Assembly: GCA_017940895.1 (NCBI GenBank)
Contig: JAGAXM010000001.1
Coordinates: 1 to 62,855 of the forward strand
Direction of reading: 5' to 3'
Length of the DNA: 62,855 nt
From: Clostridiales bacterium
GTDB taxonomy: Bacteria; Bacillota; Clostridia; Saccharofermentanales; Saccharofermentanaceae
The position numbers and the translations under genes are program-made. The notes beneath the pieces are model-generated. The model was not told the origin of the DNA, made no database searches, and was given only the letters and a program-made list of their open reading frames with translations. Shown here piece by piece: positions 35,221 to 42,388 of the stretch (its first letter is position 1; every line of letters begins with the position of its first letter).

Positions 35221-36570
35221 ATGAATAGAGATATAGTATTTGCAGATCTGAAGGAATTCGAGGAGGCATTCGACAAGGACCGCGCCAATATCCTCGCGAT
35301 GAATGCGGTCACATCCAACGGCATCAATGCTTCGGCGAAGAATCCGGAAGCAAAGGCTCGTAACCAGTTCGGGTTCTCGGTCGAAGTCGAAGCCGGTAAG
35401 GCGTGTGATCAGAAGCAGTCGGGAAGATGCTGGATGTTCGCGTCCTACAACGTCATGAGACTTGAGATCATGAAGAAGCTTAATCTCGAGAATATGGAGT
35501 TAAGCCAGAACTATCCGCTGTTCTACGACAAACTCGAGAAGGCGAATCACTTCCTTGAGAATATGCTCGAACTGATCGATGCTCCGCTTGACAGACGTGA
35601 GGTTGCATTCCTTCTGTCCGACCCTATGGGCGACGGCGGACAGTGGGATATGTTCAGAAGTCTTGTGTATAAGTACGGTGTCGTTCCCAAGGAAGTTATG
35701 CCGGAGACTAATGTATCGAGCAACACAAAAGAACTCGATACTTATCTGACGAAGAAACTTCGTGAATTCGTATCTGTATTCCGTAAGAAGCATGCAGCTG
35801 GCGTGTCGGTCGAAGAGTTAAGAGAAGACAAGAAAGACATGATGCAGACAATCTATCGTATGCTCGTGATAGCTCTTGGCAAGCCGCCCGTAAGATTCAC
35901 ATGGGAGACCCGAGACAAGGATAAGAAGTTCATCCGTGTTGTTGATATTACGCCGCAGGATTTCTTCAGGGATTATGTCGGCTGGGATCTGGATGAGTAT
36001 GTAACAGTAATTAATGCTCCTACCAAGGATAAGCCTTATGGCAAGACGTATACGGTGCAGTACCTCGGTAACGTTGTGGACGGTGCATATCCTGTTAAGT
36101 ATCTTAATCTTCCTATGGATGATCTGCGCGACCTTACTATCAAGCAGCTTAAGGACGGCAAGGCTGTCTGGTTCGGAAGCGATGTCGGTCAGTTCTCTGA
36201 CCGCAAAGGCGGATATCTTACATCAGATGTTCTTAATGTCGCTGAGTTGTTTAATACTGAATTCGGTATGTCCAAAGAAGAGCGTCTCGATTACGGCGAC
36301 AGCATGATGACTCATGCGATGGTAATCACAGGCGTTGATCTTGATGATACAGGTAAGCCTTTAAGATGGAAGGTCGAGAACAGCTGGGGTGAAGACTACG
36401 GCGAGAAGGGTTTCTATGTTATGGATGATAAGTGGTTCGGCGAATTCGCTTTCCAGATCCTGCTTAAAAGGAAGTATTTCTCTGATGCGCAGCGTGAAGC
36501 TTTCGCGCAGGATCCGATCGTGCTGAAGCCGTGGGACCCGATGGGCAGCCTTGCAAGAAAGTGCCTGTAA
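35221..36570 (+). CDS. pepC: Aminopeptidase C / bleomycin hydrolase-type C1 protease
   Basis: This 449-residue cytoplasmic cysteine peptidase has the catalytic Cys in QSGRCWMFAS (near residue 70), His in MTHAMVITGV and Asn in VENSWGEDYG, the standard C1B set. PepC trims N-terminal residues from peptides. The ATG at 35221 is chosen because AAGGAG lies nine bases away; a TTG three codons earlier would overlap the ribosome site. Its promoter carries a metal box, an unexpected target. An esterase gene follows two bases later. Confidence 0.92.
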   Translation: MNRDIVFADLKEFEEAFDKDRANILAMNAVTSNGINASAKNPEAKARNQFGFSVEVEAGKACDQKQSGRCWMFASYNVMRLEIMKKLNLENMELSQNYPLFYDKLEKANHFLENMLELIDAPLDRREVAFLLSDPMGDGGQWDMFRSLVYKYGVVPKEVMPETNVSSNTKELDTYLTKKLREFVSVFRKKHAAGVSVEELREDKKDMMQTIYRMLVIALGKPPVRFTWETRDKDKKFIRVVDITPQDFFRDYVGWDLDEYVTVINAPTKDKPYGKTYTVQYLGNVVDGAYPVKYLNLPMDDLRDLTIKQLKDGKAVWFGSDVGQFSDRKGGYLTSDVLNVAELFNTEFGMSKEERLDYGDSMMTHAMVITGVDLDDTGKPLRWKVENSWGEDYGEKGFYVMDDKWFGEFAFQILLKRKYFSDAQREAFAQDPIVLKPWDPMGSLARKCL

Positions 36571-36571
36571 T

Positions 36572-37480
36572 ATGAGTCTCAAGTACGAGTTTCTGAAGGG
36601 GTTTGTTAAGCTCATCGGTCTGAAGCGTATGTGGGAAGGCGCGAGCGCCGAGGATCTTATCGCGAAGAAAAGACAAGCGAACGCCAAGAACAAGATACCG
36701 GCGCTTAAGGATCCTGACTTTGATGTAACTCAGGTTTCCGTAATGGGGTTTACCGTCGTTAAGATTGTGCACAAGGTCCGTGTGCAGCGCGCGAATCTGT
36801 TTATCATCGGAGGCGGTATGGTGAGCGCGCCGAGTCCTTTCGAGGTTAAGCAGGCGTTAAAGCTTGCGAAGGAAGCGGGTGTCGATGTCTTTGTGCCGTA
36901 TTATCCTCTGTGTACGGACTATCCGCTGACGAAGGCATACGAGATGATACACGAGACATATAAGGTGATGCTTTCTGATTACGATGCTTCTTATATATCG
37001 GTTATAGGTTCTTCATCGGGCGGAAATCTCGCGCTGGGTATGGTGCCGTACATTAATGACGGTCATGGTGATACGCCTATGCCCGGACACATCTTTGCGC
37101 TGTCTCCGGGAACGTGCGTCGAGAATGACGAGGAGTGGCAGCGTCTGCTTGAACTGGAGAAAAAGGATGTCGCGATACCTGCAAGTTACATGAAAACGGC
37201 TGTTGAGATCATGAGGCACGGAGATGATTCGGTTCCTCACTATATGATGTGGTTGCAAAGTGCCGACTTTACGAATTGCCCGCGTGTGACATTCATGTAC
37301 GGATCGGACGAGACCTTGTACGGCTGCGCGCCATCGTTCGAGAAGGCGATGAAGAAGTATGGAGTAGAGTACGAGATGATAGTCGGCGAGGGTATGTACC
37401 ACTGCTACCCGGTGATCCCGATAGTTAAGGAAGCCAAAGAAGGCTGGAAGCAACTCGTGGAGCTGGTTAAAGCGTCGTGA
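36572..37480 (+). CDS. Alpha/beta hydrolase, lipase/esterase (HSL) type
   Basis: This 302-residue hydrolase has the oxyanion-type loop IIGGGMVSAPS (a variant of HGGG), the nucleophile elbow GSSSGGNLA near residue 150, Asp in YGSDETLYG and His in GMYHCYP, a full catalytic triad. Such enzymes cleave small esters. It starts one base after pepC ends, so both sit under the same metal-box promoter. The substrate is unknown. Confidence 0.85.
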   Translation: MSLKYEFLKGFVKLIGLKRMWEGASAEDLIAKKRQANAKNKIPALKDPDFDVTQVSVMGFTVVKIVHKVRVQRANLFIIGGGMVSAPSPFEVKQALKLAKEAGVDVFVPYYPLCTDYPLTKAYEMIHETYKVMLSDYDASYISVIGSSSGGNLALGMVPYINDGHGDTPMPGHIFALSPGTCVENDEEWQRLLELEKKDVAIPASYMKTAVEIMRHGDDSVPHYMMWLQSADFTNCPRVTFMYGSDETLYGCAPSFEKAMKKYGVEYEMIVGEGMYHCYPVIPIVKEAKEGWKQLVELVKAS

Positions 37481-37523
37481 TCTGTTGATGGCGGCTCAGA
37501 AGTCTCCATTAACTGTACGATTT

Positions 37524-37589
37524 GGGTCCACTTTGGTTAATTTCTAGAGACTAAAGGCTTAAAGTCTCCACAGAATTACCAAAGTGCCC
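37524..37589 (+). repeat. Long imperfect inverted repeat
   Basis: The arm GGGTCCACTTTGGTTAATTT (37524-37543) pairs with AGAATTACCAAAGTGCCC (37572-37589), and an inner pair GAGACT/AGTCTC (37547-37552, 37563-37568) closes the loop. It lies between the esterase and the BrnA-like gene. It could be a small non-autonomous element or an RNA hairpin. Confidence 0.6.
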
Positions 37590-37621
37590 TTATTTGGTGC
37601 ATAGTTTAGAGACGTCGAACC

Positions 37622-37675
37622 AATATGCATGATTGAAGTATGCATAACATGCATATATAATATGCATATGACATT
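37622..37675 (+). promoter_or_regulatory. Cluster of TATGCAT palindromes before the BrnA-like gene
   Basis: ATGCAT or its extension TATGCATA occurs four times in about 54 bases, including a TATAAT-containing segment. This is a plausible autoregulatory operator region for the ribbon-helix-helix protein that follows. Confidence 0.5.
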
Positions 37676-37699
37676 CGAATGGGACGAGGGGTGAATCAA

Positions 37700-37921
37700 A
37701 TGAGAGATGAGTATGATTTTTCTGCCGGTATAAAGAATCCTTATGCGAAGAAGCTGAAGAAGAGCCGTGTGACGATAAATCTGGACACGATAGTGATCGA
37801 GTATTTTAAAGATCTTTCCGAAGAGACTATGATCCCGTATCAGACTTTGATCAATATGTATCTTAATCACTGCGCAACAAAAAAGATCAAGCCTGACACC
37901 GAGTGGAAAGAGACTGCATAA
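37700..37921 (+). CDS. BrnA-like antitoxin, no toxin partner
   Basis: This 73-residue protein beginning MRDEYDFSAGIKNPYAKKLK matches BrnA-type antitoxins of type II toxin-antitoxin systems, with a C-terminal ribbon-helix-helix (VTINLDTIVIEYFKDL, then IPYQTLINMYLNH). The usual partner BrnT is encoded just upstream of BrnA; here that place holds only the inverted repeat and palindromes. It is therefore an orphan or a solitary regulator. The start at 37700 is chosen by homology of the N terminus. Confidence 0.8.
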   Translation: MRDEYDFSAGIKNPYAKKLKKSRVTINLDTIVIEYFKDLSEETMIPYQTLINMYLNHCATKKIKPDTEWKETA

Positions 37922-37927
37922 CAGGGT

Positions 37928-38428
37928 TTACTTCAACAACTTGACGATCCCGGCGACGATGAGCCCGGCGACGGGGCAGAAGGTGAGCTCCCAGACAATC
38001 AGGTGCTCGGGCAGTGCGGACTTCATCCAGCCTTTAAGTTCCCAAGCTTTGCAGTTCTCTGCGCCTTTAACTACATCCTTCTTGTTCTTGCAGACTGTAC
38101 GAAGGAGACAGTCAAGGATCAGCAGGTCACCGAAGTTTACGAAGAGCATCTCGATGTAGCCTGTCCAGAACAGATTCATAAATCCGGTAACGCCGGAACA
38201 GTATGTGCTTACTCCGAAGTAGATGAATACGAACAGGTAGATCGCGAGAAGTATCACATACATCTTATGTACGTCTTTCTTTACTACATAAGGCGCAGCT
38301 GCTTCTTTTATCTCTTTTGGAAACATCGTGCTGTAAGCTTGCGGAAGTATGAATGAGAACATACCTACTGAGAAGTTGAAAAACAGGCTCATCGCCAGTC
38401 CGTCTAAGATTATCCTTGACCAATCCAT
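37928..38428 (-). CDS. Four-helix membrane protein of unknown function
   Basis: This 166-residue protein with about four membrane helices begins MDWSRIILDGLAMSLFFNF. Its C-terminal half (FWTGYIEMLFVNFGDLLILD ... EHLIVWELTFCPVAGLI) resembles the same part of the protein at 41087-41590, so the two are probably paralogs. I cannot name the family. The start may be ATG at 38428 or GTG at 38440; neither has a strong ribosome site. A metal box lies in the divergent promoter region it shares with the next gene. Confidence 0.6.
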   Translation of the reverse strand: MDWSRIILDGLAMSLFFNFSVGMFSFILPQAYSTMFPKEIKEAAAPYVVKKDVHKMYVILLAIYLFVFIYFGVSTYCSGVTGFMNLFWTGYIEMLFVNFGDLLILDCLLRTVCKNKKDVVKGAENCKAWELKGWMKSALPEHLIVWELTFCPVAGLIVAGIVKLLK

Positions 38429-38453
38429 TGTTATGAACACTTTCTAATACAGG

Positions 38454-38469
38454 GTTAGCAATAACTAAC
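38454..38469. promoter_or_regulatory. DtxR-type box in divergent promoter
   Basis: GTTAGCAATAACTAAC lies between genes transcribed leftward (37928-38428) and rightward (38519 onward) and could control both. Confidence 0.75.
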
Positions 38470-38518
38470 TTTGATGGTATCATATGCGTTAAGAACAGAA
38501 AAGCGGAGAGTTGAAAGT

Positions 38519-39181
38519 ATGGATAGGAAGTATGCCGTTCAGGGTATCATAGGATGTCTGCTGTTCGGCCTCGGGGACTGGCTTTTGGGTTTTGTAGATC
38601 CCGGGAAGATTGATGGCGATACGTTCTACTTTATAAGTGCAGGTCACGGTGCAGCATTTGCTGATTGGAAGATTACGGTTACACTTGCTGCGGCAGTTAT
38701 AGGCGTTCTATTTCTTCAGCAGGGATTCGTTCATGTGGCGGACCATATGAACGATGATAAGGACAGAATGGGAGCTCGGAGGGTGTTCACTTTTATGACG
38801 TTTGGCTGGCTCATAATTCACTTTGTTGTTGCCGCGAATGTGTGGGGTTATTCATACGCGTGCAGAGCTTACGGGAGCGAGCAGGCTGCATTGCTTTCTG
38901 CCGGTATGAATAAGGTTTTCGCGCTGTGTCTGTATTTGGCTTATTTCATTGCGGCAGTTGCACTTATAGATCTCGTTATAGTGACAGCAAGAGGCAGAAC
39001 GATTCTTAAACGCCGTGAGGCTTTCTTCACGCCGCTTACTTGGATCGTTGTTATAGGTGTGGTCGCACTGCTGCTTCCCGCAAGCCCTTTCTCGAAAGGA
39101 CTTTACACCTTCTGTATGAACGGCGGTATGCTCGTGTGGTTCGTAAGACTGATGTTTGTTAAGGGAGAGGACAGATGCTGA
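38519..39181 (+). CDS. GD-motif membrane protein (DUF6796-like), copy 2
   Basis: This 220-residue protein has about six helices and begins KYAVQGIIGCLLFGLGDWLLGF, the same Gly-Asp first-helix motif as the proteins at 30112 and 53418. The C-terminal portion (SPFSKGLYTFCMNGGMLVWF) also corresponds. It heads a metal-box operon with an ICMT-like methyltransferase, another GD-type protein and an ATC hydrolase. Its stop overlaps the next start. Its function is unknown. Confidence 0.68.
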   Translation: MDRKYAVQGIIGCLLFGLGDWLLGFVDPGKIDGDTFYFISAGHGAAFADWKITVTLAAAVIGVLFLQQGFVHVADHMNDDKDRMGARRVFTFMTFGWLIIHFVVAANVWGYSYACRAYGSEQAALLSAGMNKVFALCLYLAYFIAAVALIDLVIVTARGRTILKRREAFFTPLTWIVVIGVVALLLPASPFSKGLYTFCMNGGMLVWFVRLMFVKGEDRC

Positions 39182-39681
39182 AAAACTTTGTAAAAGAAGG
39201 ACAGAAACTTCCTTTGTACGGAATTGGTCCGTACCTTGTATATTCGATGGTCCTGCTTAATATTATTGCCATAGTGTTGTTTGGGTATGTGTTAAAGATC
39301 GGCATCTTGGAAGGTGCATGGATCTGGGTATTAAGAATTGTTGGGATATTGTTGATGCCGCTTGGAATCTTCATCTGGTACAAGGGCGCGCTCGGTTCCG
39401 ATATGGATAACAACATCGCCGAGAACAAGCTCAAGACAACCGGCGTTTATGCATGGGTAAGAAACCCAATGTATAGTGGAGTTTGGTTCCTGATCTCGGG
39501 AATAAGTCTTATGTGGCACAACATTTATATTCTTCCTCTATTTTTCATAGACTGGATCATCATGACCATAGTACTTAAGAACACGGAGGAGAAATGGCTG
39601 CTTGATCTTTACGGACAGGCGTATAACGAATATATGATGCGGGTTAACAGATGCATCCCGTGGTTTCCAAAAGGACAATAA
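39175..39681 (+). CDS. Isoprenylcysteine carboxyl methyltransferase-family protein
   Basis: This 168-residue integral membrane protein has three to four helices and the ICMT/PEMT-type SAM segment GVYAWVRNPMYSGVWF, ending in LYGQAYNEYMMRVNRCIPWF. Bacterial members methylate unknown lipids or peptides; true isoprenylcysteine is not expected here. It overlaps the preceding gene by seven bases and has a GGGAGAGG ribosome site. Its place between two GD-type membrane proteins suggests shared lipid-soluble chemistry. Confidence 0.85.
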   Translation: MLKNFVKEGQKLPLYGIGPYLVYSMVLLNIIAIVLFGYVLKIGILEGAWIWVLRIVGILLMPLGIFIWYKGALGSDMDNNIAENKLKTTGVYAWVRNPMYSGVWFLISGISLMWHNIYILPLFFIDWIIMTIVLKNTEEKWLLDLYGQAYNEYMMRVNRCIPWFPKGQ

Positions 39682-39701
39682 AACTAATATGGTGAATATG
39701 A

Positions 39702-40313
39702 ATGATTAAAGTAGTATTGTTGATTGCTTGCATGGGGCACATTGTTTGTGGAATTACCGACTGTATGATGGCTTATTCGAGAAGCGGCAGATTCGAGTTC
39801 TCAGATGCGAAGGACAATGAGAATATGAGAAAAGTCTTCTCTACTATGTCTTCGAAACAAATTGAATTGGCTATGATGATGGGCGTGGTAGCGCTCTTTT
39901 TGAGTAGCTTCGGTTATATTGCGGTAAGTCAGAAGATAGGTGACGTGTCCGAAATATGGGGATGCGTCATGTTGGTTTCTTCGATGTTCTTTATCGTGCT
40001 TATATCTGCTCATCATGTATTGTGTGGTGCTGTCGAATGGTTCTATATAAAACTCGGTATGACGGAAGACGCGAGAATAACAGTGCTTGAGTTTTTCAAG
40101 AAGACAGCATTTGTCGCAGTTGCTTATATCGGATTACTGATCTTTGCTGTGATTCTTTTCGTCTTTGTTGTTGCCGGTAAGACCGATCTTCCCCGATGGG
40201 CGTGCATCTTCAATACTCTCCCGCTGTTTCTTGTTATGATTCCTACCAAGATTCCTGCAAAAGGTAACATTGCTAATGCACTTATGTTTTTTGGTTTGAT
40301 AATGCTGGTTTAA
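39702..40313 (+). CDS. GD-motif-related membrane protein, divergent copy
   Basis: This 203-residue protein has about six helices. It lacks the exact GD pair (the first helix reads MGHIVCGITDCMMAY) but shares the C-terminal LPRWACIFNTLPLFLVMIPT and GNIANALMFFG pattern with the copies at 30112 and 53418. I place it as a distant member of the same group. It lies 20 bases after the methyltransferase and 13 before the ATC hydrolase. Confidence 0.55.
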   Translation: MIKVVLLIACMGHIVCGITDCMMAYSRSGRFEFSDAKDNENMRKVFSTMSSKQIELAMMMGVVALFLSSFGYIAVSQKIGDVSEIWGCVMLVSSMFFIVLISAHHVLCGAVEWFYIKLGMTEDARITVLEFFKKTAFVAVAYIGLLIFAVILFVFVVAGKTDLPRWACIFNTLPLFLVMIPTKIPAKGNIANALMFFGLIMLV

Positions 40314-40326
40314 GGAAGGTCGGACT

Positions 40327-41028
40327 ATGGTCGATAATCACATTCCAATCAATAAACTGTCCTACAGAAAGCCCGTTAAGAAATGGCTTTGTGAAAGGTA
40401 CGGCGAGCAGCAGGCTGCCGAGATCTGGAAGAAGACGGAAGATCAATATAACGAATATCTTAAAGACCTTCCCGATTACGGCGGTAAGAAGAACGGGCAT
40501 GCTATGGCTATTTACGGCGGACTGCTGATATTTGTGCTGTATCCGGTTCTTCCGGATCAGCCGCCGGTAGCTGAGTTACAGGACTTTGTTTCGAATCTGT
40601 TCATGGGACCCTTTGTAACGCTTGGCAAGATATTCAATCTTAACCGTCCGCGTGATATGCGGCTGATAAATAAGATCTTCAAGAAGTCGGGCGACGGCGA
40701 CAGACGCGACATCGTAAAGTATCCGGCGGGGTTCATAAATGTAGATGAACCGTATGACGAGGTAAACCATATCGCGCGATATCATTTCACGCAGTGCCCC
40801 AATGCGGAGTTCGCGAAGGCGCACGATCTGCTTCATGTGCTGCCATTGATGTGTAACTCGGATTTCTTCGGGATAGAACAGATTCACGGAACACTCATTC
40901 GCTGCGGTACCTGCGGTAACAGCGACATTTGTGACTACTGTGTAGTTGGCAACAGGAATCCCCTCGCGAAGGAGTATCGCATCGAAAAGGACGAGAACGG
41001 CTTTCTGGTCAGCAGGAAGATAGAATAA
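40327..41028 (+). CDS. ATC hydrolase-family protein, second copy
   Basis: This 233-residue member of the L-2-amino-thiazoline-4-carboxylate hydrolase family has the signature VLPLMCNSDFFG followed by LIRCGTCGNSDICDYCVVGN. It contains extra Cys beyond the conserved C-x2-D and CD pairs, which could form a metal or Fe-S site. A hydrophobic segment near residue 60 (MAIYGGLLIFVLYPVL) is unusual and may be a membrane contact. It is last in the metal-box operon starting at 38519, with an AAGGAAGG ribosome site. Confidence 0.78.
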   Translation: MVDNHIPINKLSYRKPVKKWLCERYGEQQAAEIWKKTEDQYNEYLKDLPDYGGKKNGHAMAIYGGLLIFVLYPVLPDQPPVAELQDFVSNLFMGPFVTLGKIFNLNRPRDMRLINKIFKKSGDGDRRDIVKYPAGFINVDEPYDEVNHIARYHFTQCPNAEFAKAHDLLHVLPLMCNSDFFGIEQIHGTLIRCGTCGNSDICDYCVVGNRNPLAKEYRIEKDENGFLVSRKIE

Positions 41029-41030
41029 CA

Positions 41031-41061
41031 GTTAGCACAGGCTAACCAATGGTGCTATAAT
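41031..41061 (+). promoter_or_regulatory. DtxR-type box and promoter before 41087
   Basis: GTTAGCACAGGCTAAC (41031-41046) is followed nine bases later by TATAAT (41056-41061) in the context GGTGCTATAAT. The box occupies the -35 position. The same arrangement recurs at 53365 and 56314. Confidence 0.82.
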
Positions 41062-41086
41062 CTTCTTCGGATAGGAGGTTATAGAT

Positions 41087-41590
41087 ATGTTAGTTACAGT
41101 TTTACTTTCACTCATGATGATGGCGGGCTTGTTCCTGCTTTTGTGGGGCGGCGTCGGATTTATTCAGGATAAGAAGTTTATGTCATCTGCGCCGAAAGAA
41201 GCACTGGCGGTCGTTCCGGACAGAATGCCCGAGCGCTTCAAGGGTCAGTATGCAGTGGGCTATGCGATGGTTACAGTTGCTTTCGCGCTCATGGGAGGCG
41301 CTGTGGTGATCGGCGCGTGGAACGGCATCAGCAACGGATTTACTTTCTGGCAATTCTTCGTAAGATTCATGATCATGCTGCTGGCGCTGAAGGTCTTCGA
41401 TGTCATCTTCTTCGACTGGGTGCTTCTTTGTAATCAGGGCTTCGGTTTCTTCACGCATTACTATCCGCAGGTCGGCGCTGTCTACAACAGAAGTCTGTTC
41501 GGATATAACAAGAAGGATCACATTACTCATGTAATATGTTTCTTCCCTGCGTGCGCGCTGCTCTCATGGATCTGCACGCTGATAGGGTAA
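41087..41590 (+). CDS. Four-helix membrane protein, paralog of 37928-38428
   Basis: This 167-residue protein has about four hydrophobic helices; the C-terminal half (FFVRFMIMLLALKVFDVIFFD ... HITHVICFFPACALLSWICTL) resembles the protein at 37928-38428. An AGGAGG site precedes the ATG. It has its own metal-box promoter and is followed by the TetR-2 promoter. Its function is unknown; a membrane role under metal limitation is inferred from the promoter only. Confidence 0.65.
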   Translation: MLVTVLLSLMMMAGLFLLLWGGVGFIQDKKFMSSAPKEALAVVPDRMPERFKGQYAVGYAMVTVAFALMGGAVVIGAWNGISNGFTFWQFFVRFMIMLLALKVFDVIFFDWVLLCNQGFGFFTHYYPQVGAVYNRSLFGYNKKDHITHVICFFPACALLSWICTLIG

Positions 41591-41609
41591 GGGGATAAAA
41601 CCATACCAC

Positions 41610-41663
41610 TTGACATTGTCAAATCAAGATAGTAATCTTTGTTAGCTATCAACGATAACTAAC
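41610..41663 (+). promoter_or_regulatory. tetR-2 promoter and operator
   Basis: TTGACA (41610-41615) and TAATCT (41633-41638) are 17 bases apart. Directly after comes an inverted repeat with arms GTTAGCTATC and GATAACTAAC around AAC (41641-41663), a likely TetR-2 operator. Confidence 0.75.
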
Positions 41664-41683
41664 GAAGGTTGCTATCTTTTACT

Positions 41684-42304
41684 ATGCCCAGAGATAAGAC
41701 ATACAGTCATATAAAAGTCAACGAAGCTATCAAGGCCGAATTCCTTGAGAAGGGCTTCGAGGGCGCGTCGATCAGAAGCATCGGGGCAAGGGCAGGCATG
41801 ACTTCCGCTGGTCTTTACAGACACTACAAGGACAAGGAAGACATGTTCGACGCGATGGTCGAGCCTCTGATTTCTGATATCAGGAAGTGGACTGAGCATC
41901 ACATCAGCAAGAATCATGAATTGAGCAGCGGGAAGGTAAAGGGAGACGACCTCTTCGGCGAGTCTTTCGTGGATCTTGTAAGAGATGTTATCCTGCCTAA
42001 GAAAGATGAGTTCCGTCTGCTTTTCGCATGTTCCGCGGGCACAAAATACGAGAACTTCATTCACGACTATGTTGAGGAGAACCAGAAGGCTTTTGTGAAG
42101 GCGCTGGTGCACCTGAAGAAGAACGGGTATCCCGTGAAGGTTATAGAGGAAGAGGAGCTGCACATGCTGCTGTCGGCATATCTGACGGCGTGCTTCGAGC
42201 CGATCCTGCACGACTACGATGCGGAAAAGACGGATCAATACCTGAATACACTACAGGATTTCTTCATGCCGGGGTGGATGAAGATAATGGGAATCGAGAA
42301 CTAA
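41684..42304 (+). CDS. TetR/AcrR-family regulator beside IrtAB-like genes
   Basis: This 206-residue regulator has a TetR helix-turn-helix (AEFLEKGFEGASIRSIGARA, then TSAGLYRHYKDKEDMF) and a helical ligand domain. The ATG at 41684 is chosen since the frame from 41669 starts at a TTG on the ribosome site. An inverted repeat before the gene and related half sites before the transporter genes suggest autoregulation and control of the pump. A strong terminator separates it from them. Confidence 0.88.
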   Translation: MPRDKTYSHIKVNEAIKAEFLEKGFEGASIRSIGARAGMTSAGLYRHYKDKEDMFDAMVEPLISDIRKWTEHHISKNHELSSGKVKGDDLFGESFVDLVRDVILPKKDEFRLLFACSAGTKYENFIHDYVEENQKAFVKALVHLKKNGYPVKVIEEEELHMLLSAYLTACFEPILHDYDAEKTDQYLNTLQDFFMPGWMKIMGIEN

Positions 42305-42325
42305 AGAGCCTTCGGGCTCTTTTTT
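42304..42325 (+). terminator. Terminator after tetR-2
   Basis: AAGAGCC-TTCG-GGCTCTT forms a perfect 7-bp stem with a UUCG tetraloop followed by a run of T, a classic intrinsic terminator. Confidence 0.92.
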
Positions 42326-42331
42326 ATTTAC

Positions 42332-42365
42332 GTTAGTTATCGTTTGTCAGTTAGCGATAGCTAAC
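42332..42365 (+). promoter_or_regulatory. Overlapping TetR-2 half sites and DtxR-type box
   Basis: GTTAGTTATC (42332-42341) and GATAGCTAAC (42356-42365) repeat the arms of the 41641 operator, but 11 bases further apart. GTTAGCGATAGCTAAC (42350-42365) is a good metal box that shares the right arm. The site may receive both regulators. Confidence 0.7.
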
Positions 42366-42388
42366 CGAGAAAGAAGGAGGAAAAGAAA

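Noticed and set aside
37524..37589. Intrinsic terminator of the esterase gene
   Set aside because: The stem is long and AT-rich with no T run after it; it is recorded as an inverted repeat instead.
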